Below, piece after piece: positions 1 to 5,316 of a DNA stretch of 5,645 nt. The translations under genes and the position numbers were made by a program. The first letter of the stretch is position 1. Each line of letters begins with the position of its first letter. This stretch comes from JAEVZK01 sp038202925 (GTDB taxonomy: Bacteria > Armatimonadota > Fimbriimonadia > Fimbriimonadales > Fimbriimonadaceae), in NCBI GenBank assembly GCA_038202925.1, contig JBBREM010000142.1:1-5645 (forward strand), in the 5' to 3' direction. A model generated the notes under the pieces. The model did not search any database, had not been told where the DNA came from, and saw nothing but the letters and a program-made list of their open reading frames with translations.

Positions 1-30
1 AGCCGGAGTGCCTGAGTTTCCCGAGACCGC

Positions 31-201
31 TTGACACAACTCCCTAACAGCGGAGATACTGTATTCATTAGTGAGGAAATCGACCCCCACCACAAGGAAG
101 ATGGGAAGCTTCTGCATTCGCAGGACACGGGCCTGCTGGAGTCTGGCGACCACCACGACCACGACAAGGTGATGAGTTTTCTCAAGAAATGGTCGGGATA
201 A
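31..201 (+). CDS. Small His-rich protein of unknown function (or the 3' end of a broken gene)
   Basis: The frame ending at TAA 199-201 is open from a TGA at 13-15 and gives about 56 residues if TTG at 31 is the start. The product is acidic and rich in His, with an HHKEDGK segment and an HHDHDK segment followed by a basic C-terminus, MSFLKKWSG. Codon third positions are mostly G/C, as in the confident genes nearby, which supports real coding. No ATG lies near the front, and no good ribosome binding site is seen. Another frame ends at TGA 32-34 with a plausible tail (AGVPEFPETA), so an upstream gene may end here with a TTGA overlap. Alternatively the two frames may be one gene split by a frameshift. 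The family is not recognised. The clustered His and Asp residues could bind a metal, but this is inference only. Confidence 0.4.
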   Translation: MTQLPNSGDTVFISEEIDPHHKEDGKLLHSQDTGLLESGDHHDHDKVMSFLKKWSG

Positions 202-239
202 ACTTTCGCCTACTGCGCTAAAGGCAAGTCGTTGTGCGG

Positions 240-258
240 CGTCGGCTAAAGACCGACG
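240..258. terminator. Small hairpin between convergent genes
   Basis: CGTCGG (240-245) and CCGACG (253-258) form a perfect 6-bp stem with a 7-base loop. It lies between the + strand frame ending at 201 and the minus strand aminotransferase ending at 287, where a bidirectional terminator would be expected. There is no T-run on either side, so an intrinsic terminator is only a possibility. Confidence 0.25.
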
Positions 259-286
259 GCTACCGAGGCGCTTCGGATGACGGTGG

Positions 287-1561
287 CTAGGCGATGCCCT
301 TCGTCGCTGCCTCGACCATCGCACCGGCAAACCGGTCGACCTCGGATAGTAGCGTGTACACGTTCGGTGTAACGCGGATGCCGTGGAACTGGGGATGCTC
401 GATGCCGGTGACGACGATCTTGTGCTTCGTCTCCATCCAGGCCGCCAAATCGGCCACTTTGATGCCCTCGATTTCCACCGTCGTGAGACCGCACGAGTGC
501 GCGGGGTTGAGGTTCGTGTGGAAGCGCACGTTCTTCAGGCCCTGCAGCTTCGAGGTCCAGCGCGAGCGCAAGTAGCGCAAGCGCTCCTCTTTGCGCTTCT
601 GGCCGAGCATCTCGTGGAAGGTAAGAGCTTCGCCGATGGCGTTGTGGACCGCCGCCTGGTGGGTGCCGATCTCCTCGAACTTGCGGATGTCCTTCTCCTG
701 CCCGGGGTTGCAGGCCATGAGCGGCCAGAGCGGCTCGATCAACGGCTTGCGCACGTAGAGGAAGCCGGTCCCGATGGGGGCCATTAGCCACTTGTGCAGT
801 GAGGTGCCGTAATAGTCGCAGTCGAGGCCATCGCGGTCGAAGCCAAACTGCGCGAAGGCGTGCGCCCCATCCACCACCACCGGAATGCCCCTGGACCGAC
901 CCAGCTCGCATATCCTGCGCACCGGATAGATCTGTCCGGTCATGAAGATGACGTGGGAGACGAGGATCAGCTTGGTGCGCGGGGTGATGCCTTTCTCGAA
1001 AGCGTGCACCAGCTCGTCGTGGCTTGCTGGGGCGGGGGGTGTGTCGATCTGGACCAGTTTCACGCCCTCCCGCCGCTCCCGCTGTTTTAAGGTGTTGATC
1101 ATGCGCGGATAATCCTGGCTGGTCGTCAGGATTTCGTCGCCGCGCTCGAGGTTGAGTCCGAAGAGGCAGGTCTGCAACGATTCACTGGCATTGCGGGTGA
1201 TCGCCAGCTCTTCGGTATCGCAGCCAAACATGGCCGCAAGGCGCTTGCGCACGCCTTCGATCTCCGGCTCCAGGTTCCGCCACATAAAGTAGCTCGGCGC
1301 TTGGTTGGAGAACTCCTGCTGCCGGCGCAGCGATTCGGCCACGATCCGCGGCGACGGCGAGCAGCCGCCGTTGTTGAAGTTGACGATGTTCGGATCGAGC
1401 GAGAAGGCCTGCCGCACACCCATCCAGAAGTCTTCATCCTCGGCGGTGGCGAAGGGGTCGCCGATCACTTTGGAGACGTGCTTCTCCAGCATCGACAGCG
1501 CGGTATCGCGAAAGGCCACGGCGGCGCCGAAGGCGAAGATCAGATCGCGCCGCGTGAGCAT
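287..1561 (-). CDS. Class V PLP-dependent aminotransferase, probably Tat-exported (isopenicillin N epimerase / cysteine desulfurase-like)
   Basis: This 424-residue protein has the fold-type I PLP layout of the class V aminotransferase family, which includes cysteine desulfurases and CefD-like epimerases. The substrate-side segment NFNNGGCSPSP is at about 61-71. DGAH at 231-234 supplies the Asp that contacts the PLP pyridine nitrogen. The Schiff-base lysine is K257 in GTSLHKWL, followed by the glycine-rich APIGTGFLYVR. Length is normal for the family once a leader is allowed for. The N-terminus MLTRRDLIFAFGAAVA resembles a twin-arginine signal (R4 R5, then a short hydrophobic run), which would fit export of a protein folded around its cofactor. 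The hydrophobic stretch is short, so export is likely but not certain. ATG at 1561 is the start that retains this leader; no clear Shine-Dalgarno precedes it. The gene diverges from osmC across a repeat-filled gap. Exact substrate is unknown, and a desulfurase role is unlikely if the protein is exported. Confidence 0.9.
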   Translation of the reverse strand: MLTRRDLIFAFGAAVAFRDTALSMLEKHVSKVIGDPFATAEDEDFWMGVRQAFSLDPNIVNFNNGGCSPSPRIVAESLRRQQEFSNQAPSYFMWRNLEPEIEGVRKRLAAMFGCDTEELAITRNASESLQTCLFGLNLERGDEILTTSQDYPRMINTLKQRERREGVKLVQIDTPPAPASHDELVHAFEKGITPRTKLILVSHVIFMTGQIYPVRRICELGRSRGIPVVVDGAHAFAQFGFDRDGLDCDYYGTSLHKWLMAPIGTGFLYVRKPLIEPLWPLMACNPGQEKDIRKFEEIGTHQAAVHNAIGEALTFHEMLGQKRKEERLRYLRSRWTSKLQGLKNVRFHTNLNPAHSCGLTTVEIEGIKVADLAAWMETKHKIVVTGIEHPQFHGIRVTPNVYTLLSEVDRFAGAMVEAATKGIA

Positions 1562-1600
1562 GTCGGTAAGGACGATTGGCGGGCAGGGTTTGGAGTGGAG

Positions 1601-1663
1601 GATTGGGGATTGGGGATTTAGGATTGTGGATGGCGGATTGGGGATTGGGGATTACGGATTGTG
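1601..1663 (+). repeat. Left arm of heptamer array: nine 7-base units, GATTGGG type
   Basis: Nine consecutive 7-base units begin with GAT. They are GATTGGG twice, GATTTAG, GATTGTG, GATGGCG, GATTGGG twice, GATTACG and GATTGTG. The phase is kept without any indel. The array lies directly upstream of the aminotransferase start and fills much of the divergent intergenic region. Confidence 0.9.
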
Positions 1664-1690
1664 GTTTAGCCTGATCGCGGCATCTGTCTC

Positions 1691-1733
1691 CAATCGACAA
1701 TCGTCAATCCGTCAATCGACAATCCACAATTGG
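1691..1733 (-). repeat. Right arm of heptamer array: six units in inverted orientation, CAATCGA type
   Basis: The units are CAATCGA, CAATCGT, CAATCCGT (one extra base), CAATCGA, CAATCCA and CAATTGG, which are reverse complements of the GATTG-type heptamers at 1601-1663. The two arms are separated by 27 bases (1664-1690), so a transcript through both could fold into a long imperfect stem. The arm ends 12 bases before the osmC start codon. Confidence 0.85.
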
Positions 1734-1745
1734 TAAGCTCCGTAC

Positions 1746-2201
1746 ATGCCACAGCTTCACGATTACCCGGTGCACGTCGATTGGACCGGGGGACGCGGCG
1801 GGAAGGGGTCTGTTAAGCCCGCCCACAGCGGAATCTCAGTCGATGTTGCCGTACCACCCGAGTTCATGGGCCCAGGCGGAGGAACCAGCCCGGAAGAGCT
1901 GCTGACGAGCGCGATCGCCGCCTGCTACTCGATGACCTTCGCGATCATCGCCGAGAATCGCAAGATTCCCGTCCAGAGCCTATCCGTCGATGCGACCGCG
2001 CAAGTGGAACAGAACGGGCCGAGCTTCAAGTATGTGAACGTGACGATCCGCCCGACCATCACCCTCGCCGCGGACGCCAGCGACGAGCACCTGAAGATTG
2101 CCGAAGAGATGGCTCACAAGGCAGATTCTTACTGCATCATCACAAATGCGGTAAGAGGAAACGTCGATATCACGGTGGAGCCTGATATAAGAAAGGGATA
2201 G
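1746..2201 (+). CDS. OsmC/Ohr-family protein (peroxiredoxin-like)
   Basis: The 151-residue length is typical of OsmC/Ohr proteins, which are cytoplasmic dimers that reduce organic or inorganic peroxides through two active-site cysteines. Both cysteines are present: C60 in AIAACYSM, after the family signature GGGTSPEELL (44-53), and C130 in DSYCIITNAV, matching the usual second-Cys segment before an N-A pair. The sequence is closer to the general OsmC/YhfA-like branch than to classical Ohr, so the natural substrate is uncertain. ATG at 1746 is preceded only by a weak GGTAAG. The stop lies three bases before the tpiA start, so the two genes almost certainly share a transcript. Its promoter must lie in or beyond the heptamer repeats immediately upstream. 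Confidence 0.9.
   Translation: MPQLHDYPVHVDWTGGRGGKGSVKPAHSGISVDVAVPPEFMGPGGGTSPEELLTSAIAACYSMTFAIIAENRKIPVQSLSVDATAQVEQNGPSFKYVNVTIRPTITLAADASDEHLKIAEEMAHKADSYCIITNAVRGNVDITVEPDIRKG
2192..2198 (+). promoter_or_regulatory. Ribosome binding site of tpiA
   Basis: AAAGGGA sits six bases before ATG 2205 and lies inside the last codons of the OsmC gene. It fixes the tpiA start and supports translational coupling of the pair. Confidence 0.6.
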
Positions 2202-2204
2202 ATC

Positions 2205-2996
2205 ATGCGCACGAAGCTCGTCGCCGGAAACTGGAAGATGCACAACACCGCACGGGAGGCTGCGGCCACCGTGGAGACGTTCATCAAAATCGTTGCGGCG
2301 AAGGATCATGTGGACGTGGTCATCTGCCCGCCCTTCCTCGCCATCCCTCGCGTGCGTGAGCTTGTGAAAAACACCCACGTCAAGATGGGAGCGCAAGACG
2401 TGTTCTGGGAAGAGAAGGGAGCCTTCACCTCGCAGATCAGCGCCTGCATGCTGTACGACGCGGGCTGCTCGTTCTGCATCGTCGGCCACTCGGAGAAGCG
2501 CGGGCGGTTTGGCAAGTTGGAGACCGATCCTAATTTGCTCGGCTACTTCTCCGATACCGACCAGAGCATCAACCGCAAGCTAAAAGCGCTGCTCTTTTGG
2601 TCGATCTCGCCCATCCTATGCGTCGGCGAGACGGATAAGGAGCGGGCGGCTGGGAAGACGGATGCGGTGATCTCCGCCCAGCTTGAGGGAGCGCTTGATG
2701 GCCTCGATTCCGCCGAGCTGTACGGCCTCGTCGTCGCCTACGAGCCGGTGTGGGCGATCGGGACGGGGAAGACATGCGATGCGGCGGAAGCGGAGCGAGT
2801 CTGCGGCATGATCCGCGCCTGGCTGACCAAGCGGCTGGGCCAAGAGGAAGCCGACACCATCCGAATCCTCTACGGCGGCAGCGTGAAAGCGAATAACGCC
2901 CGCGAGCTCTTCCACCAGCCCAACATCGACGGCGGTCTCGTCGGCGGCGCGAGCCTTGATCCGGACGAGTTTTGTAGGATCGTTACAAGTGCCTGA
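2205..2996 (+). CDS. tpiA: Triosephosphate isomerase
   Basis: This 263-residue TIM-barrel enzyme interconverts dihydroxyacetone phosphate and glyceraldehyde 3-phosphate in glycolysis and gluconeogenesis. All key parts are visible. The N-terminal AGNWKMH carries N9 and the substrate-binding K11. VGHSEKR carries the electrophilic H95. AYEPVWAIGTGKT carries the general base E180 and the flexible loop 6. The phosphate-binding YGGSVK is at 223-228, followed by GGLVGGASLD near 243-252. The spacing between H95 and the next strand (PILCVGE) is about 13 residues longer than in typical bacterial enzymes: 40 residues between R99 and C139 against about 27. The extra segment lies around 102-118. It is in frame and has normal codon use, so it looks like a lineage-specific loop rather than an error. 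The gene follows osmC by three bases, and a heptad-flanked cassette begins seven bases after its stop. Confidence 0.97.
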   Translation: MRTKLVAGNWKMHNTAREAAATVETFIKIVAAKDHVDVVICPPFLAIPRVRELVKNTHVKMGAQDVFWEEKGAFTSQISACMLYDAGCSFCIVGHSEKRGRFGKLETDPNLLGYFSDTDQSINRKLKALLFWSISPILCVGETDKERAAGKTDAVISAQLEGALDGLDSAELYGLVVAYEPVWAIGTGKTCDAAEAERVCGMIRAWLTKRLGQEEADTIRILYGGSVKANNARELFHQPNIDGGLVGGASLDPDEFCRIVTSA

Positions 2997-3002
2997 GAAG
3001 GC

Positions 3003-3031
3003 GAGAGGTTAGAGAGAAGAGAGAAGAGAGG
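3003..3031 (+). repeat. Left inverted repeat of the cassette, purine-only with 7-base periodicity
   Basis: This segment begins GAGAGGTTAG and continues with GA-rich units such as GAGAGAA repeated at 7-base spacing. It pairs with 3458-3486 at 26 of 29 positions; the mismatches are one base after GAGAGGT and two adjacent bases in the middle. GA-rich sequence continues to 3076 and provides the ribosome binding site of the following gene. Confidence 0.85.
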
Positions 3032-3066
3032 AGGAGATAGCGGAGAGAGGGGAGGAGAGGGGAGGA

Positions 3067-3070
3067 GAGG
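3067..3070 (+). promoter_or_regulatory. Ribosome binding site of the four-helix-bundle gene within the purine tract
   Basis: GAGG lies six bases before the GTG at 3077, and GGAGG lies a little further up at 3061-3065. The repeat arm itself supplies the Shine-Dalgarno sequence, which makes the GTG start convincing. Confidence 0.45.
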
Positions 3071-3076
3071 AGAGAA

Positions 3077-3501
3077 GTGGGTTGGAGTCAGTTTGAGGAT
3101 TTGGTAGCTTGGCAGAGGGCCCGCACACTTACACGGCGGGTTTATGAAAATCACCTTCTCAAGGTGCCTTCGCCAAAGATTTCCGGCTTGCTGGACAGAT
3201 GCAGTCGGCCGCAGTCTCCGCCATGTCGAATATCGCAGAAGGATTTGGCCGCAAGAGCCGCGCGGACTTTCACCGATTTCTCTTGATCGCTAAAGGATCG
3301 GTCGCGGAGGTTTGCTCTCAGTTGTACGTAGCTCTAGATGTCGGGCTTGTCGATGAACTGACCTTCAAAGAGCTGTACGATCTCGCTCAAGAGGTTTCTC
3401 GATTTCTGGAAGGGCTCAGGACCGAGGTTAACCACCAAGCCAAAGCGTCTCGCCTCCCCTCTCTTAACTCTTCTCTCTTACCTCTCCTCTACTGCCCATG
3501 A
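3077..3501 (+). pseudogene. Four-helix-bundle protein (23S rRNA intervening-sequence family), split by a -1 frameshift
   Basis: The first frame, from GTG 3077, reads FEDLVAWQRARTLTRRVYE, the characteristic first helix of the S23/four-helix-bundle family. After the codon at 3146-3148 the family match jumps to another frame: KSPSQGAFAKDFRLAGQM, then SAMSNIAEGFGRKSR, then DFHRFLLIAKGSVAEV and SQLYVALDVGLV. The switch falls in the four-A run at 3147-3150. One more A would restore a single protein of about 142 residues. In the second frame a TGA at 3145-3147 blocks any earlier start, and the first ATG there (3199) would lose helix 1. No classical slippery heptamer is present, so an indel or sequencing error is likelier than programmed slippage. 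Family proteins are about 115-130 residues. The last 28 or so residues here (ending LLPLLYCP) read through the right repeat arm and are probably not part of the domain. These proteins form oligomeric bundles; related Avd proteins work with retroelement reverse transcriptases, but none is present here. Confidence 0.85.
3458..3486 (-). repeat. Right inverted repeat of the cassette, pyrimidine-rich on the + strand
   Basis: Read on the minus strand it gives GAGAGGTAAGAGAGAAGAG and continues with AAGAG units at 7-base spacing. It matches the left arm at 3003-3031 in 26 of 29 positions. It ends 11 bases before the thioesterase ATG. Confidence 0.85.
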
Positions 3502-4061
3502 ACCCCAAGACCGTAGCCTCGTCCCGCGTCGAGATGAGCGAGGTGATGGAGCCGCAGCATGCCAACTTCGTCGGCAAGATATTCGGCGGCACGATCCTCG
3601 GCCTGGTCGACCTCTGCGCGTATGCGACCTCCTCGCGCTTCGCCGGGGGCATCTGCGTCACCGCTAGCTTCGACCGTGTGGACTTCCACGACCCGATCGA
3701 TGTGGGCGAGCTGGTGACGCTGGTGGGGCATGTCACCTACGTGGGCCGCACCAGCTTGGAGACGACGATCGAGGTGTTCGCTGAGAACCTGTTCACCGGG
3801 GTCAAGCGGCAGACCAATACTGCCCGCGTTACGATGGTGGCGCTCGATGAGAATATGCGCCCCCGCGAAGTCCCGCGCCTGCTTTGCGAGACCCGAGAGG
3901 ACAAGCTGCGTTTCCTCGAAGGCCGCCTGCGGCGTGAGCTGCGCGGGGTTCAGAGCACGGAGCTGGAATCCATGGCCGCCCGCTTCGCCCAGACGCCGGA
4001 AGCGGAGCTAGACCGCCTCATGGCCAGCGGCCCGCAGACGTCGATCCTGGGCGGTGATTAA
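3498..4061 (+). CDS. Acyl-CoA thioesterase, hotdog fold (4HBT / ACOT-YciA type)
   Basis: The 187-residue protein carries one hotdog domain at about residues 8-120. The signature is HANFVGKIFGGTILGLVD (21-38), matching the family pattern in which Asn (N23), the GG pair and Asp (D38) form the catalytic helix region. It is followed by FDRVDFHDPIDVGELV (58-73), the second conserved block. Members hydrolyse acyl-CoA to free acid and CoA in the cytoplasm; chain-length preference cannot be read here. A helical, charged tail (about 125-187) follows the domain. The start KTVASSRVEM is typical of relatives, so ATG 3498 is likely correct. However, the sequence before it is pyrimidine-rich and has no Shine-Dalgarno. 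The ATG overlaps the TGA of the preceding frame as ATGA, so translation may depend on coupling to that frame or on another initiation route. Confidence 0.92.
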   Translation: MNPKTVASSRVEMSEVMEPQHANFVGKIFGGTILGLVDLCAYATSSRFAGGICVTASFDRVDFHDPIDVGELVTLVGHVTYVGRTSLETTIEVFAENLFTGVKRQTNTARVTMVALDENMRPREVPRLLCETREDKLRFLEGRLRRELRGVQSTELESMAARFAQTPEAELDRLMASGPQTSILGGD

Positions 4062-4076
4062 GCTCAGTGCATGTCA

Positions 4077-4167
4077 GTGGCGGGGACACTCTTGTCTCCG
4101 TCTCGGGCGTAGCGAGTAAATTCGGCTGGACCCTTGGTCCAGTCGGGCACAGGAATGTCCCCGACAC
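4077..4167. repeat. REP/MITE-like element with palindromic inverted ends
   Basis: Positions 4077-4100 and the reverse complement of 4144-4167 match at 19 of 24 bases, sharing CGGGGACA. Each end is also a small hairpin on its own: CGGGGACA with TGTCTCCG (4081-4088 with 4093-4100), and CGGGCACA with TGTCCCCG (4144-4151 with 4156-4163), each with one mismatch and a 4-base loop. The element is about 91 bases long and lies between two convergent genes. This resembles REP-type elements mobilised by IS200-like (Y1) transposases, although none is encoded here. Confidence 0.6.
4126..4142. terminator. Strong hairpin, candidate bidirectional terminator
   Basis: CTGGACC (4126-4132) and GGTCCAG (4136-4142) form a perfect 7-bp stem with a CTT loop; a G-T wobble plus two further G-C pairs extend it. 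It lies in the centre of the REP-like element between the convergent thioesterase and oxidoreductase genes. It lacks a following T-run, so it may act through folding of the transcript end rather than as a classical intrinsic terminator. Confidence 0.4.
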
Positions 4168-4182
4168 GAGTTGATTTCGCGA

Positions 4183-5301
4183 TCAAAACACCATCACTTC
4201 CGATACGAGCTCATCGCCCGCAAACCGGGCTGGAGACAGCGACGAAACATCGATCAAGCTGAAGCCGTCGAGGATCATCTCGGCGACGATCCTCCCCGCC
4301 GCCGGCGAGTGCATGACGCCGTGGCCGCCGAATCCGGTGGCGATGTAGATGCCGTCCTGCATCCCAAGGATAGGCTGGCGATCTGGGGTGCAGGTGTAAT
4401 AGCCGCCCCAGCCTTGGATGTCGGTCCAGCCATCGAAAAGGTGCGGGCAGCGGTCGCGAAACTGGTGCCGCATCCGGAAGAAAACGCTGATATCGAAGTG
4501 CGGCACGGCCTCGAAGTCGCACGGACTGCAGGCGAGGCTGCTGTCGTGAAAGCCGACAATCAGCCCCTCGCCCTTGCGGCGAAAGTGCAACGACGAATCG
4601 ACGTCGATCACCATCGGCGCGTCGTCGGGGACGCCGGCGCTGTCGGGGCGCTGAAAGAGCTGGTGTCGTTCCGGCTTGACCGGCAGGTCGACGCTAAGGT
4701 ACCCACTCCAATGGCCGGCTGCGACGACGACGGCGTCCGCCTGAATCACGCCGCCCGAAGTCGAAACTGAGGTCGGCGTGATGTCCTCGGCTTTGGCAAC
4801 CAGCTTTTCCGCTCCGAGCTTCTGCGCGGCGCGTGCGTAGCCGCGCACCACCTCCGGCCCGTCGAGCAACCCGTCGCCGGGCGAGAATGTGCCGTAGCAA
4901 AGATCGTTGGCGTTGATGTATGGCGCCATCTCCCTGATCTGAACCTTCCCCAGCTCCTGCACCGGCACGCCCATCTCTTTTTGAAGCTGAGCGCATGCCT
5001 GCATTTGAGTCGCCTTAGCGGGATCGGCGGTGACGAGCAGGTAGCCGACTTGGCGAAACCCAATCTCGTGTCCGACATCCTCGGAGAAGCGGAGGAACTC
5101 CTCGATCGAGGCGAGCGAGAGCTCGATGTTGAGCTTGGAGCCGAACTGCGCCCGAACCCCGCCGGTGCCTCGCAGTGACGACTGCAATGCCGGATGCGGG
5201 TCGATAACGACGATCTTCAGCCCTGGTTTGCGGCGCAAGAGGTGCCAGGCCGAGCTCCAGCCAATCACCCCCCCGCCGACGATCGCAACATCGTAGGACA
5301 C
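4183..5301 (-). CDS. FAD-dependent oxidoreductase, DAO family (sarcosine/D-amino acid oxidase-like)
   Basis: The 372-residue protein has the full DAO (glycine/D-amino acid oxidase) layout. The N-terminal dinucleotide-binding motif is IVGGGVIG (7-14), and the second strand ends in D34, which would bind the FAD ribose. SSLRGTGGVRAQFGS (41-55) is the family's flavin-proximal segment. VVVAAGHWSG lies at 191-200, and GWGGYYTCTPDRQPILG at 297-313 matches the conserved TPD-x-x-PILG block. A second FAD-contact stretch, GFGGHGVMHSPAAG (323-336), precedes the final helix. Relatives oxidise secondary or D-amino acids such as sarcosine, glycine or proline derivatives; the substrate cannot be assigned. 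No signal peptide or membrane segment is seen. The start is GTG at 5301 and encodes a leader-free SYDVAIVGGG; there is no clear ribosome binding site. The start is only 15 bases from the start of the divergent small gene at 5317. Confidence 0.92.
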   Translation of the reverse strand: MSYDVAIVGGGVIGWSSAWHLLRRKPGLKIVVIDPHPALQSSLRGTGGVRAQFGSKLNIELSLASIEEFLRFSEDVGHEIGFRQVGYLLVTADPAKATQMQACAQLQKEMGVPVQELGKVQIREMAPYINANDLCYGTFSPGDGLLDGPEVVRGYARAAQKLGAEKLVAKAEDITPTSVSTSGGVIQADAVVVAAGHWSGYLSVDLPVKPERHQLFQRPDSAGVPDDAPMVIDVDSSLHFRRKGEGLIVGFHDSSLACSPCDFEAVPHFDISVFFRMRHQFRDRCPHLFDGWTDIQGWGGYYTCTPDRQPILGMQDGIYIATGFGGHGVMHSPAAGRIVAEMILDGFSLIDVSSLSPARFAGDELVSEVMVF

Positions 5302-5305
5302 ACTT

Positions 5306-5310
5306 AAGGG
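5306..5310 (+). promoter_or_regulatory. Ribosome binding site of the small divergent gene
   Basis: AAGGG stands six bases before ATG 5317, a good Shine-Dalgarno position. It supports the small frame as a real gene and fixes its start. Confidence 0.5.
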
Positions 5311-5316
5311 TAACCG

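Larger units (their letters stand above)
3003..3486 (+). mobile_element. Putative cassette: four-helix-bundle gene between purine-rich inverted repeats
   Basis: The unit is defined by a 29-base inverted repeat at 3003-3031 and 3458-3486 with the four-helix-bundle gene between them. It occupies nearly the whole space between tpiA (stop ends 2996) and the thioesterase (start 3498). This layout recalls 23S rRNA intervening sequences, which carry four-helix-bundle genes inside inverted repeats that pair and are cut by RNase III. Here the host is an mRNA-coding region rather than rRNA. Mobility is inferred; no transposase and no target duplication is seen. Confidence 0.4.

Noticed and set aside
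31..60. TTGACA (31-36) with GATACT (55-60) as a sigma-70-type promoter
   Set aside because: The spacing is 18 and the -10 match is poor, and the site overlaps a probable coding start or gene end, so it may be chance.
246..911. Open frame of 221 residues on the minus strand
   Set aside because: It overlaps the aminotransferase in another frame and has an Arg/Pro/His-rich composition with no motifs, typical of a shadow frame in GC-rich DNA.
1601..1733. CRISPR array
   Set aside because: The units are 7 bases long and adjacent, without spacers of the usual length.
1305..1736. Open frame of 143 residues on the + strand running through the heptamer array
   Set aside because: It is antisense to the aminotransferase, and its C-terminal part is just translated repeats.
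1980..2489. Open frame of 169 residues on the minus strand
   Set aside because: It is antisense to osmC and tpiA, both of which have intact catalytic motifs in their own frames.
3003..3486. Diversity-generating retroelement (the four-helix-bundle family includes Avd)
   Set aside because: No reverse transcriptase, template repeat or variable repeat is present in the window.
4171..4770. Open frame of 199 residues on the + strand
   Set aside because: It is antisense to the well-supported FAD oxidoreductase and has no domain or ribosome binding site of its own.
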